Origin: Pseudomonas sp. FP198
GTDB taxonomy: Bacteria > Pseudomonadota > Gammaproteobacteria > Pseudomonadales > Pseudomonadaceae
Reading direction: 5' to 3'
Length of the DNA: 64,000 nucleotides
Assembly (NCBI RefSeq): GCF_030687895.1
Contig: NZ_CP117452.1
Coordinates: 1,319,501-1,383,500, forward strand
Shown here: positions 26,472-34,733 of the stretch, piece after piece
How the letters are laid out: every line of letters starts with the position of its first letter
How positions within the stretch are numbered: position 1 is the first letter of the stretch
The notes under the pieces: model-generated
Told to the model about the DNA's origin: nothing
Database searches by the model: none
The model's input: only the letters and a program-made list of their open reading frames with translations
Made by a program: the position numbers and the translations under genes

Positions 26472-27425
26472 TCAGCTCGCGCCCGGGTCCGCCACCAACC
26501 GGCCGCCATCCTTGGTCAGGGCCTTGATGAATTCGGCCTGCAGTTCCGGATCGTTGCGGGTCAGTTCGATCAGGCTCTGTTCGAGTTCGCTGGCTTCTTC
26601 TTCAAGCCCCAGTTCCGAGAGACGCTTGACCCGATGAACCCACTGGCTCACTTCGTCGTCTTCCAGGTCGTCGTAGATCAGGGCGTGGGCTTCGACCAGT
26701 TTGCTGCGCAACGTACTGCTGACGCTCAGGGATGAGTCGGTGTGCACCTCGTCCTGGGCATCCGTCACACTGATCTGCAGTTTGCCGAACTGGCTCAGGT
26801 CATGCTCGGCGAACGGGCTTTCCAGCAGGTTCAAGCGCAACACGCCGTTACGGTCGGTGCTCAGCTCGAATGTCTGCCGGGCGGCTTTCACCTGTACCGG
26901 GCGTTCGCTCCAGGGCAGGCTCGAATGTTCCGTGCGCTTGTCGCGCTGGATTTCATCGATACCTGCCAGGTTTTGCTGGGCGCGGCCATTGGAAGGCACG
27001 TTCATGAACGGATTGAGACCGGCAAAACCGTAGCTGATCCAGTCGCGGGTCGCACTGTCCGGCAAGCTGCCGAGGGCGAACACATTGACCACGTTCGCGC
27101 CGACGCCGGCCACCACCGCCACCGCGCCCAGCGGAATCTCGTAGACCTCCCGCCAAGGCTGGTACGGCGTGTAGCGATCGTAATGGCGGGTGACCTCGAA
27201 CTCGGTGACCTCGAAAGTCTTCTGTTCGTTGATCCGCACCCGACGCTGCGGCAGGTCGAGCACCTTGGGTTCGCCCACATCGATCTGCAGGCTATGGTCG
27301 AGCAATTTGCGCTCGATCCGTTCTTCGTGCTCGTTGCGTTGCGACATCTGGTTGGCGCAGCCGCTGACCAGCAGGGCGCCGCACAGTGCGGCGCCCCCGA
27401 GGCCTAAGGTGTTTCGCTTGAACAT
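26472..27425 (-). CDS. Lipoprotein of unknown function
   Basis: A 317-residue lipoprotein. The signal peptide ends in LLVSGC with Cys23 as lipidation site. The mature protein has a basic, coiled early part, a hydrophobic Gly/Val-rich segment (GAVAVVAGVGANVVNVFALGS, about 100-120) and an acidic helical C-terminal region from about 240. I do not recognise a family. It starts 17 bases after the proS stop, so the two are probably one transcript. Confidence 0.75.
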   Translation of the reverse strand: MFKRNTLGLGGAALCGALLVSGCANQMSQRNEHEERIERKLLDHSLQIDVGEPKVLDLPQRRVRINEQKTFEVTEFEVTRHYDRYTPYQPWREVYEIPLGAVAVVAGVGANVVNVFALGSLPDSATRDWISYGFAGLNPFMNVPSNGRAQQNLAGIDEIQRDKRTEHSSLPWSERPVQVKAARQTFELSTDRNGVLRLNLLESPFAEHDLSQFGKLQISVTDAQDEVHTDSSLSVSSTLRSKLVEAHALIYDDLEDDEVSQWVHRVKRLSELGLEEEASELEQSLIELTRNDPELQAEFIKALTKDGGRLVADPGAS

Positions 27426-27442
27426 GACGTCTCTATCTGGTC

Positions 27443-29158
27443 TCAGCGGCGGATACGGGCCTGAAGGAAGGACAGCACGTCGGCGACCGGCAGCGCTTGC
27501 GCCTCGGCCTCGGTACGGCTCTTGTATTCCAGGTTGCCATCGGCCAGGCCACGGTCACTGACGACGATCCGGTGCGGGATGCCGATCAGTTCCATGTCCG
27601 CGAACTTGATGCCGGGGCTGGTTTTCTTGTCGCGGTCGTCCAGCAGTACTTCGAAGCCGGCGGCCGTCAGTTCGGCGTAGAGCTTGTCGGTCGCTTCGCG
27701 AACCTGTTCGGTTTCATAGCGCAGCGGCACCAGGGCAACCTGGAACGGCGCCAGCGTGTCGCTCCAGATGATGCCGTTCTCGTCGTTGTTCTGCTCGATG
27801 GCCGCAGCCACCACGCGGGACACGCCGATGCCGTAGCAGCCCATCTGCAGCGTGACCGGCTTACCGTTCTCGCCGAGCACTTCGCACTTCATCGCCTTGC
27901 TGTACTTGTCGCCCAGCTGGAAGATATGCCCGACTTCGATGCCGCGCTTGATTTCCAGCGTGCCCTTGCCGTCCGGGCTCGGGTCGCCGGCTACGACGTT
28001 GCGCAGATCGGCGACGGTTGGGACCGGCAGGTCGCGTTCCCAGTTCACGCCGAAATAGTGCTTGTCATCGATGTTGGCACCGATGGCGAAGTCGCTCATC
28101 ATTTCCACCGAGCGGTCGATGATGATCGGCAGCGGCAGGTTCAACGGGCCGAGGGAGCCGGCACCGGCGCCGATGGCATCGCGCAGCTCGGCATCGGTGG
28201 CCATGACCAGCGGGCTGGCGACGCCAGGCTGGTTGGCGGCCTTGATTTCGTTCAGCTCGTGGTCGCCACGGATGATCAGGGCAATCAGCTTGCCTTCTTC
28301 TTCCGCGCGCACGATCAGGGTCTTGATGGTGCGTTCGATCGGCAGGTTGTAGCCTTCCACCAATTGGGCAATGGTCTTGGCGTTCGGCGTATCGACCAGG
28401 CGCAATTCTTCGGCCGGCGCGGCGCGGGAGGTTTCCCGTGGCACGGCTTCGGCTTTCTCGATGTTCGCGGCGTAGTCGGAGCCGTTGCTGAAGACGATGT
28501 CGTCTTCGCCGGACTCGGCCAGCACGTGGAATTCGTGGGAGCCGGCACCGCCGATGGAGCCGTTGTCGGCTTCAACCGGGCGGAACTTCAGGCCCAGGCG
28601 GGTGAACACGTTGCAGTACGCCTGGTGCATGCGGTCGTAAGTGACTTGCAGCGAGGCCAGGTCGGCGTGGAACGAGTAGGAGTCCTTCATGATGAATTCG
28701 CGACCGCGCATCAGGCCGAAGCGCGGACGGATCTCGTCACGGAACTTGGTCTGGATCTGATACAGGTTGATTGGCAGTTGCTTGTAGCTGCTCAACTCGT
28801 TGCGCATCAGGTCGGTGATCACTTCTTCGTGAGTCGGGCCCGCGCAGAAATCGCGACCATGACGGTCCTTGATGCGCAGCAGCTCCGGGCCGTATTCCTC
28901 CCAGCGCCCCGACTCCTGCCACAGCTCGGCCGGCTGGGTGCTCGGCATCAACACTTCCAGAGAGCCGGCGGCGTCCATTTCTTCGCGGACGATGGCTTCG
29001 ACCTTGCGCATCACCCGCAGGCCCATCGGCAGCCAGGTGTACAGGCCGGAGGCGAGCTTGCGGATCATGCCTGCGCGCAGCATCAGCTGGTGGCTGATCA
29101 CGACGGCGTCGGAAGGCGTTTCTTTCTGTGTGGCGAGCAAAAATTGACTGGTGCGCAT
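27443..29158 (-). CDS. proS: Prolyl-tRNA synthetase
   Basis: A 571-residue class II synthetase that charges tRNA-Pro. Motif 2 is in [27 protein letters not shown], motif 3 in [18 protein letters not shown], and the insertion (editing, YbaK-like) domain lies between about 235 and 385. The C-terminal anticodon-binding domain contains [29 protein letters not shown]. The protein starts [26 protein letters not shown] at ATG 29158. Confidence 0.98.
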   Translation of the reverse strand: MRTSQFLLATQKETPSDAVVISHQLMLRAGMIRKLASGLYTWLPMGLRVMRKVEAIVREEMDAAGSLEVLMPSTQPAELWQESGRWEEYGPELLRIKDRHGRDFCAGPTHEEVITDLMRNELSSYKQLPINLYQIQTKFRDEIRPRFGLMRGREFIMKDSYSFHADLASLQVTYDRMHQAYCNVFTRLGLKFRPVEADNGSIGGAGSHEFHVLAESGEDDIVFSNGSDYAANIEKAEAVPRETSRAAPAEELRLVDTPNAKTIAQLVEGYNLPIERTIKTLIVRAEEEGKLIALIIRGDHELNEIKAANQPGVASPLVMATDAELRDAIGAGAGSLGPLNLPLPIIIDRSVEMMSDFAIGANIDDKHYFGVNWERDLPVPTVADLRNVVAGDPSPDGKGTLEIKRGIEVGHIFQLGDKYSKAMKCEVLGENGKPVTLQMGCYGIGVSRVVAAAIEQNNDENGIIWSDTLAPFQVALVPLRYETEQVREATDKLYAELTAAGFEVLLDDRDKKTSPGIKFADMELIGIPHRIVVSDRGLADGNLEYKSRTEAEAQALPVADVLSFLQARIRR

Positions 29159-29287
29159 GGTTGGCCGTTGTCGGTTGCTGATGACGAGAAGTGACGCAGC
29201 ATTGTACGGGCGAGATGCCCTGGCGTACAGGCGCGTGGCCGGTCGCCGGATTCAGGCGTCGCTTTCGTCGGCGCCTGTTGAGATTTC

Positions 29288-30847
29288 CTACAGCTCTTGA
29301 GCGGGCCGGGGCGGCGGCGATTCCGACTCTGGCGCCGAGCCCTCTCGGCGATTCTCCTGATACCAGTGCAAGGCGATCAGCAGCAAGGTCGGAACGCCGA
29401 GCAACGCGGTGATCAGGAAGAAATCGTGGTAGCCGAATTTTTCCACCATGACCCCGGAGTACCCGCCGATCAGGCGCGGCAACAAGAGCATGATCGAGCT
29501 GAGCAGGGCGTATTGGGTCGCGGAGAATTTCAGGTTGGTCAGGCTCGACAGGTACGCGACGAACGCCGAGGTGGCCAGGCCGGAGCTGAAGTTGTCGAGG
29601 GAGATCGTGACGATCAGCATCTTCAGGTTGGCGCCCATGTCCGTCAGCATCAGGAACAGGATGTTGGTGGCGGCCGACGATACGCCGCCGATGAACAGGA
29701 TCGGCAGGATGCCGAAACGCACGATCAGCAGGCCGCCCATGCCGGCGCCGACAAGGGTCATGATCAGCCCGAAGATCTTGCTGACGCTGGCGATCTGGTC
29801 CTTGGTAAAACCCTGGTCGATATAAAAAACGTTGGCCATGACGCCCATGACCGTGTCGGACATCCGGTAGGTCGCGATCAGGCCGAGCAGCAGCAGGGCC
29901 TGCCAGCGGTAGCGCAGGATGAAATCGTTGACCGGCGTCAGTACCGGCGCCAGGCCTCGGCGCCCCATGGACGACAGGCACAGGGCGGTCAGGATGATAT
30001 AGAGGATGGCGCGCAGGAAGGCGCGGTCCTGGAGCAGCAGGTCGAGCAGGCTGACGCCTTCGAACAGCACGCTGGCAAAGTCGGTGTTGTAGAGCTGGGT
30101 GAACATCGCCGGGACCGACACCAGCAGCACGATCAATACGAATACCGAAGCCAACTGATGGACGAAGGTATAGCGGCCGGCCTGCAATTGAGTACGCAAC
30201 GGTACTGGCGGCTCGCGCATGAACAGCGAGGTCAGCAGCGCCGGGACCATTAGTACGCCAAACAGCAGGTACGTACCCGCCCAGGCCGAATGCTTGTAGC
30301 TGAACCCGGTGGAGCCGAACCCTTCGGCGAAAAACAGCGCGCCGGCGGTAGCCAGCAAGGCGGCAACCCGGTAGCCGGACATATAGCTGGCAGCCAGGGC
30401 GGCCTGGCGGGTGTCGTCGGCGATTTCCAATCGGTAGGCATCGACGGCGATGTCCTGGGTGGCCGAGGCGAAGGCCACTATGACGGCAATCGCGATCAGC
30501 CAGGACAAGTGTTTTTGTGGGTCACAGAAACCCATGCCGACAAGGCCGAGGATCACCAGGGCCTGGGAGAGCACCAGCCACGAGCGTCGACGTCCCAGTT
30601 TGCCGAGCAATGGCAGGCGCCATTGGTCGAGAAGGGGCGACCAGACCCATTTGAAGGCATAGGCCAGGCCGATCAGGCTTGCGTAACCAATGGTTTCGCG
30701 GGCCACGCCGGCCTCGCGCAACCAGACCGACAGCGTGGAAAACACCAGCATGTAAGGCAGGCCGGCGGCGAAGCCAAGCAGCAACAGCACGAGCGTCGAA
30801 GGACTGGCATAGGCGGCAAGGGCGGCGCGCCAGGTTTTACGGGGCAT
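29288..30847 (-). CDS. ampG: AmpG-like muropeptide transporter
   Basis: A 519-residue major-facilitator protein that should import anhydro-muropeptides for peptidoglycan recycling, which also controls AmpC beta-lactamase induction. It has about 14 predicted membrane helices and AmpG features such as FKWVWSPLLDQWRLPLLGKLGRRRSWLVLSQ early on, FASATQDIAVDAYR, and DNFSSGLATSAFVAYLSSLTN. The C-terminus is Pro/Glu-rich and cytoplasmic. It is likely the ampG orthologue, although Pseudomonas may carry a second ampP-type paralogue elsewhere. Confidence 0.88.
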   Translation of the reverse strand: MPRKTWRAALAAYASPSTLVLLLLGFAAGLPYMLVFSTLSVWLREAGVARETIGYASLIGLAYAFKWVWSPLLDQWRLPLLGKLGRRRSWLVLSQALVILGLVGMGFCDPQKHLSWLIAIAVIVAFASATQDIAVDAYRLEIADDTRQAALAASYMSGYRVAALLATAGALFFAEGFGSTGFSYKHSAWAGTYLLFGVLMVPALLTSLFMREPPVPLRTQLQAGRYTFVHQLASVFVLIVLLVSVPAMFTQLYNTDFASVLFEGVSLLDLLLQDRAFLRAILYIILTALCLSSMGRRGLAPVLTPVNDFILRYRWQALLLLGLIATYRMSDTVMGVMANVFYIDQGFTKDQIASVSKIFGLIMTLVGAGMGGLLIVRFGILPILFIGGVSSAATNILFLMLTDMGANLKMLIVTISLDNFSSGLATSAFVAYLSSLTNLKFSATQYALLSSIMLLLPRLIGGYSGVMVEKFGYHDFFLITALLGVPTLLLIALHWYQENRREGSAPESESPPPRPAQEL

Positions 30848-30891
30848 GGGCTGGAGTCTGCCTCAAAAATTGCGAAAACAAAGCGCGCACT

Positions 30892-31245
30892 CTAACCGCT
30901 GTGCTCTACCGGGCGCCAGCCATGACGCTGAATATCAACACGATTATTCAGGACACTGATCCCTTCCATGCGCAGGCGTGCGCGTTGTTCGTCTCCCGAG
31001 GCGCTGCCCGCCGGCAGGCTGATCCGACCACCGGCACCGAGGACTCGATGCCACGGCAGCTTCGTGTCGTTCGGCAACTGGCTGAGCGTTCGTCCGACCC
31101 AGCGCGCGGCGCGGCCCAGACCCGCCATTTCGGCGAGTTGACCATAGGTGACGACCTTGCCGGCCGGCACTTGGGCCAGGGTCAGGTAAAGCGTGGTGCG
31201 GCGGATCTGGGCGGCGTTCTCGGGGGCCGCTGGGGTGTCGGTCAC
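30892..31245 (-). CDS. atl: Alkyltransferase-like protein (ATL)
   Basis: A 117-residue protein of the O6-alkylguanine-DNA alkyltransferase C-terminal fold. The reactive motif PCHR of true enzymes reads PWHRV here (Pro64-Trp65-His66), so the methyl-accepting cysteine is missing. Such ATL proteins bind O6-alkylguanine and pass the lesion to nucleotide excision repair. The upstream part has VPAGKVVTYGQLAEMAGLGRAARWVG. The start is GTG at 31245. Confidence 0.9.
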   Translation of the reverse strand: MTDTPAAPENAAQIRRTTLYLTLAQVPAGKVVTYGQLAEMAGLGRAARWVGRTLSQLPNDTKLPWHRVLGAGGRISLPAGSASGDEQRARLRMEGISVLNNRVDIQRHGWRPVEHSG

Positions 31246-31400
31246 GTGGGGAATTCCTGAAAATGGCCGTCTGTAGATTAATGCCTACAGGGCCAATTGA
31301 TAAATGAACTCATCATCCATATGCAGGTCAGTCGTTGCTGAGGTGTCATCCTGGGGGATAATGCCGCCTTTTCCTCGCAAACTTGAGCCCATTATCGCTT

Positions 31401-32408
31401 ATGTTGTCCAGAACCCTGTTGTGCCTAGCTGTTACCAGTGCCTCCATGCCTTTGCTCGCCGATACCGTCTGGTTGAAGAACGGCGACAAACTCAGCGGCA
31501 AGATAACCGTTTTCGACGGCGGCAAATTGCTGATCCAGACCGATTACGCGGGTGCTATCCCGATTGACTGGAAACAGGTCAAGACACTTGAAAGCGACCA
31601 GCAACTGCTGGTCAAGCAGGATGCCTACACCGGCGAAAAAGCCAAGGCGTTACAGGCGGCCGAGGATGGCAAGGTCACGCTGGCCAATGGTGATGCGCCC
31701 AAGACCGTCGAGCTGGCGAGCATCCAGCAGATCCTCAAACCCAAGCCGGTGGTCGAGGACCTCGTGTGGAAGGGCAATATCGACGCTGCACTGGATTATC
31801 AGCGTGCGGAAGCCGATACCGACGATTACGACATCGACTTCAAGACCTCGGCGCGCCACGGCAGATGGCGGCACACCGCCGAAGGCGAATACAACCGCGA
31901 ATTCCAGGATGACGTGGTGTCGGCCGACAACTGGCGGCTGGAGTATTCCCTCGACCGCTTCCTCACGGAAAAATGGTTCTGGCAAGGTCGCCTGAACTAC
32001 AAGCGTGACAAGGTCGAAGACCTGGCCCGCCAGCGCGTGGTCGGTACCGGTCCGGGTTATCAGTTCTGGGATGACGAACTGGGCGCTTTCTCCCTGGGTT
32101 CGCTGCTCAACCGCACCGACTATGAATATCGCGACGGCGGCAAGGACAACTTCTATTCCGTGGCGATGAAGTGGGACTACAACCGTTACCTGATCGGCAA
32201 GCGCGTCGAGCTGTTTACCAACGGCGAAGTGGGCAAGCCGCTGTCCGGCGTGGCTGAATACGCCTATGACGCCGAGATCGGGTTGCGCTACAAGGTCACC
32301 GATTGGGCGTCGCTCAACCTCAAGGCCGAGAAGGATGTCATCGAAGGGACCGAAGACAGCGACCTGAGCAAGACGCGCTACACCGCCGGCTTTGGCGTGA
32401 CCTGGTAA
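31401..32408 (+). CDS. DUF481 (YdiY-type) outer-membrane protein
   Basis: A 335-residue protein with a signal peptide cleaved after PLLA (about residue 20). The first part (TVWLKNGDKLSGKI, GKLLIQTDYAGAIPIDW) is a small beta domain and the rest (about 130-335) is an amphipathic beta region ending in the outer-membrane-type Phe-x-Val-Thr-Trp, as in DUF481 beta-barrels. Its role is unknown. I chose ATG 31401 because the signal peptide begins there; an upstream TTG is in frame. Confidence 0.83.
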   Translation: MLSRTLLCLAVTSASMPLLADTVWLKNGDKLSGKITVFDGGKLLIQTDYAGAIPIDWKQVKTLESDQQLLVKQDAYTGEKAKALQAAEDGKVTLANGDAPKTVELASIQQILKPKPVVEDLVWKGNIDAALDYQRAEADTDDYDIDFKTSARHGRWRHTAEGEYNREFQDDVVSADNWRLEYSLDRFLTEKWFWQGRLNYKRDKVEDLARQRVVGTGPGYQFWDDELGAFSLGSLLNRTDYEYRDGGKDNFYSVAMKWDYNRYLIGKRVELFTNGEVGKPLSGVAEYAYDAEIGLRYKVTDWASLNLKAEKDVIEGTEDSDLSKTRYTAGFGVTW

Positions 32409-32430
32409 CCCCCGGTCAACACCACCAGAC

Positions 32431-32522
32431 CCTGTGGGAGCGAGCCTGCTAGCGGAAGCGGTACACCAGTTGTCACAGATGCAACGGGTCCGTCGCTTTC
32501 GCGAGCAGGCTCGCTCCCACAG
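32431..32522. repeat. REP pair (REPIN), slightly decayed
   Basis: CTGTGGGAGCGAGCCTGCTA (32432-32451) faces CGCGAGCAGGCTCGCTCCCA. The left arm has GCTAGCGG where the family has GCTCGCG, a sign of decay. Confidence 0.9.
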
Positions 32523-32553
32523 TTTTTTGTACGCAGGCATAAACACCCAGGCA

Positions 32554-32588
32554 CAAAAAAGCCCCGCTTTTGAGGGCGGGGCTTTTTA
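32554..32588. terminator. Bidirectional terminator, DUF481 gene / cold-shock gene
   Basis: AGCCCCGC and GCGGGGCT make the stem around a short loop, with AAAAA to the left and TTTTT to the right, between convergent genes. Confidence 0.9.
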
Positions 32589-32604
32589 CTAAAGCAAGGA
32601 CAAG

Positions 32605-32814
32605 TTAGATAACTTGAACTTCTTCAGCTTGCATGCCTTTCTGACCGCGGGTAGCGATGAAAGAAACCTGTTGGCCTTCTTTCAGGCTTTTGAAGCCGTC
32701 GGATTGGATAGCTTTGAAGTGAACAAACAGGTCGTCACCGGATTGTGGGGTGATGAAGCCGAAGCCTTTTTCATCGTTGAACCACTTAACGGTACCGGTT
32801 TGGCGATTAGACAT
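32605..32814 (-). CDS. CspA-family cold-shock protein
   Basis: A 69-residue single cold-shock domain that binds single-stranded nucleic acid. RNP1 is KGFGFI in [16 protein letters not shown] and RNP2 is DLFVHF. It is like CspA/CapB-type proteins of Pseudomonas. The gene has a clear ribosome site AAGGAG on the minus strand at 32822-32827 and a long gene-free stretch upstream, which is typical for the long leader of cold-shock genes. Confidence 0.95.
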   Translation of the reverse strand: MSNRQTGTVKWFNDEKGFGFITPQSGDDLFVHFKAIQSDGFKSLKEGQQVSFIATRGQKGMQAEEVQVI

Positions 32815-33167
32815 GGTGTAACTCCTTGAACAAAGATAACTGCGACTCAGGAAGAACCCTGGCCGAGACTGAGTGCAAAGAGCAGGAAAAATTCTTGTAG
32901 ATGGTTGGATCGAAATTCAACATATCGTGTAGAGATTCTCAGTGACACAAGCAACACAGTGACGCCACCTTACCCCTTTTTCCGAAACGTGCCAATGGTC
33001 TTTGCGAAGGTTTCTCGGTTTTAATGACTGACGGCAATGGCGATAGCCGTCAGAGCCCGGAAATCAAGGCGGATCGCCGAGAATTGCGTCTCGCACTTTG
33101 AACCCGTCCCGCGCCCCGGTAAGATGCCGGACAGTTTTTTCCACCTCGCTATTTCAGGAAACCCGCC
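32815..33167. other. Gene-free region between the cold-shock gene and dcd
   Basis: This region should hold the leader and promoter of the minus-strand cold-shock gene and the promoter of dcd. I see no open frame with a credible start. A long 5' leader is known for cspA-type genes but no cold-box motif is assigned here. Confidence 0.55.
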
Positions 33168-33734
33168 ATGAGCATCAAATCGGACAAGTGGATTCGCCGC
33201 ATGGCGCAAGAGCACGGCATGATCGAGCCCTTCGTAGAGCGCCAGATGCGTGGCGAAGGCGCCGAGCGGCTGATTTCCTTCGGCGTTTCCAGCTACGGCT
33301 ACGACGTGCGCTGCGCCGACGAATTCAAGGTGTTCACCAACATCAACTCGGCCACCGTCGACCCGAAGAATTTCGATGAGAAGAGCTTCGTCGACGTCAA
33401 AAGCGACGTTTGCATCATTCCGCCGAACTCTTTCGCCCTGGCCCGCACCGTCGAGTACTTCCGCATCCCGCGCAACGTGCTGACCATCTGCCTGGGTAAA
33501 AGCACCTACGCCCGCTGCGGCATCATCGTCAACGTGACACCCCTGGAACCTGAATGGGAAGGCCACGTGACCCTGGAGTTCTCCAACACCACGACCCTGC
33601 CGGCGAAGATCTACGCCAACGAGGGCGTGGCGCAGATGTTGTTCCTTGAGTCCGATGAGGAATGTGAAGTTTCTTACAAGGACCGTGGCGGTAAATACCA
33701 GGGCCAGCGCGGTGTGACACTGCCGCGTACCTGA
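33168..33734 (+). CDS. dcd: dCTP deaminase
   Basis: A 188-residue enzyme that deaminates dCTP to dUTP for dTMP synthesis. The family start [22 protein letters not shown] is followed by [21 protein letters not shown], the active-site segment [30 protein letters not shown] and [23 protein letters not shown] at 33154-33159 precedes the ATG. A terminator-like hairpin follows. Confidence 0.97.
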   Translation: MSIKSDKWIRRMAQEHGMIEPFVERQMRGEGAERLISFGVSSYGYDVRCADEFKVFTNINSATVDPKNFDEKSFVDVKSDVCIIPPNSFALARTVEYFRIPRNVLTICLGKSTYARCGIIVNVTPLEPEWEGHVTLEFSNTTTLPAKIYANEGVAQMLFLESDEECEVSYKDRGGKYQGQRGVTLPRT

Positions 33735-33761
33735 TTCTGACGAGCTGTTGGAATTCCTGAG

Positions 33762-33797
33762 CGGGCAGGCACTCTATTGGGTGTACTGCCCGTTTTT
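33762..33797 (+). terminator. Terminator after dcd
   Basis: CGGGCAG and CTGCCCG form the outer stem, with CAC/GTG pairing inside, followed by TTTTT (33793-33797). Confidence 0.75.
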
Positions 33798-33834
33798 GCG
33801 TCTGCGCAACGGGCCTTCGCTCAGGAGTTGCTCT

Positions 33835-34041
33835 ATGAAGATCGATCCGCGAATCAGTGCCGAACTGGCAAGGCTTGAGCCCAATCAGATCGGCGTCCTG
33901 GCTTGGTCATTACTGGCCCACCCTGCTGAAGCGGCGGGCGGCATCCCTGGCCAGCCCGACCCCGATACCCCTAACGAACAGCCTACCGAACCCGGCGAAC
34001 CGACTCTTCCGGACGAACCGCCTCCCGCGCCCGTAGCCTGA
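33835..34041 (+). CDS. Small protein of unknown function with a Pro/Glu-rich tail
   Basis: A 68-residue protein with a good ribosome site (AGGAG at 33823-33827) ahead of ATG 33835. The first half is helical (PRISAELARLEPNQIGVLAWSLLAHP) and the second half is a disordered run of Pro, Glu, Asp and Thr. I do not recognise a family. The strong ribosome site and its own position after the dcd terminator support a real gene. Confidence 0.6.
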   Translation: MKIDPRISAELARLEPNQIGVLAWSLLAHPAEAAGGIPGQPDPDTPNEQPTEPGEPTLPDEPPPAPVA

Positions 34042-34050
34042 TCAGCCAAT

Positions 34051-34090
34051 GGCCCGTCAGTTCAAGCCTGAACGCTTCAACTGACGGGCC
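34051..34090. terminator. Hairpin at the pdeM 3' end, probable terminator
   Basis: GGCCCGTCAGTT and AACTGACGGGCC are exact complements around a 16-base loop with extra AAGC/GCTT pairing. It overlaps the pdeM stop codon. T runs on either side are weak, so the strength is uncertain. Confidence 0.6.
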
Positions 34091-34733
34091 ATATTTCGTT
34101 GTCGCCCACTACGAAGATCTTGCAGTCGTTGTCCTGATCGACCCGATAGCCTCCCGTGAAGGCGCCGAAGGCCGGTAGCAGGCTGATCTCGCTACCGAGG
34201 CGGAAGCACGGCAGGCGCAGGCGTTGCCGGCCTTTACCGCTCAGGTGGTAGACCGGGTGCACATGCCCGGCGAGCACGTGTCGACTTGGATGCGGGGTAG
34301 GCTCGTGTTGCACGGCGAAAGGGCCCAACAGCAATGGCTCGGGGACGACGCGGATATTGAGTGCCGCTGGCGGATCGCCGGCGCGTTTGTCGTGATTGCC
34401 GCGGATCAGCGTGATGGCAAGTTTGCGATGCCGTTCACGCCAGTCGGCAAGGGCCTTCAAAGTGCCTGGGGCATGAGAGCCGGGCCCATGCAGGAAGTCC
34501 CCGAGGAATATCAGCAGTCGGCACGGCAGGCTCGCCAGCAACCCGTCAAGCATGGCGATGTTGTTCGCCGTGGTGCCGTGGGGTACCGGTTGGCCGAGGC
34601 TGCGGTAGGCCGCGGCCTTGCCGAAATGCACATCGGCCACCATCAGGGTTTCCTGGGCCGGCCAGTACAGGGCTTTTTGCGGCAACAGCCAGAGCTCTTC
34701 GCCCGCGAGGTTGACGGGATACGGCGCGGGCAT
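34077..34733 (-). CDS. pdeM: Ligase-associated metallophosphoesterase PdeM
   Basis: A 218-residue calcineurin-like phosphoesterase. Metal ligands are visible in VADVHFG (Asp34, His36), FLGDFLHG, RGNHDKR and the last motif GHVHPVYH. The family (MPE/PdeM) is encoded with an Lhr-type helicase, an ATP-dependent ligase and a beta-CASP-like nuclease in a conserved repair cassette. Here it overlaps the helicase gene by one base, while ligase and nuclease lie 7 kb away. Confidence 0.92.
   Translation of the reverse strand: MPAPYPVNLAGEELWLLPQKALYWPAQETLMVADVHFGKAAAYRSLGQPVPHGTTANNIAMLDGLLASLPCRLLIFLGDFLHGPGSHAPGTLKALADWRERHRKLAITLIRGNHDKRAGDPPAALNIRVVPEPLLLGPFAVQHEPTPHPSRHVLAGHVHPVYHLSGKGRQRLRLPCFRLGSEISLLPAFGAFTGGYRVDQDNDCKIFVVGDNEIWPVS

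Noticed and set aside
27497..29194. A 565-codon open frame opposite proS
   Set aside because: No family can be seen and proS on the other strand is certain; a reverse-frame shadow.
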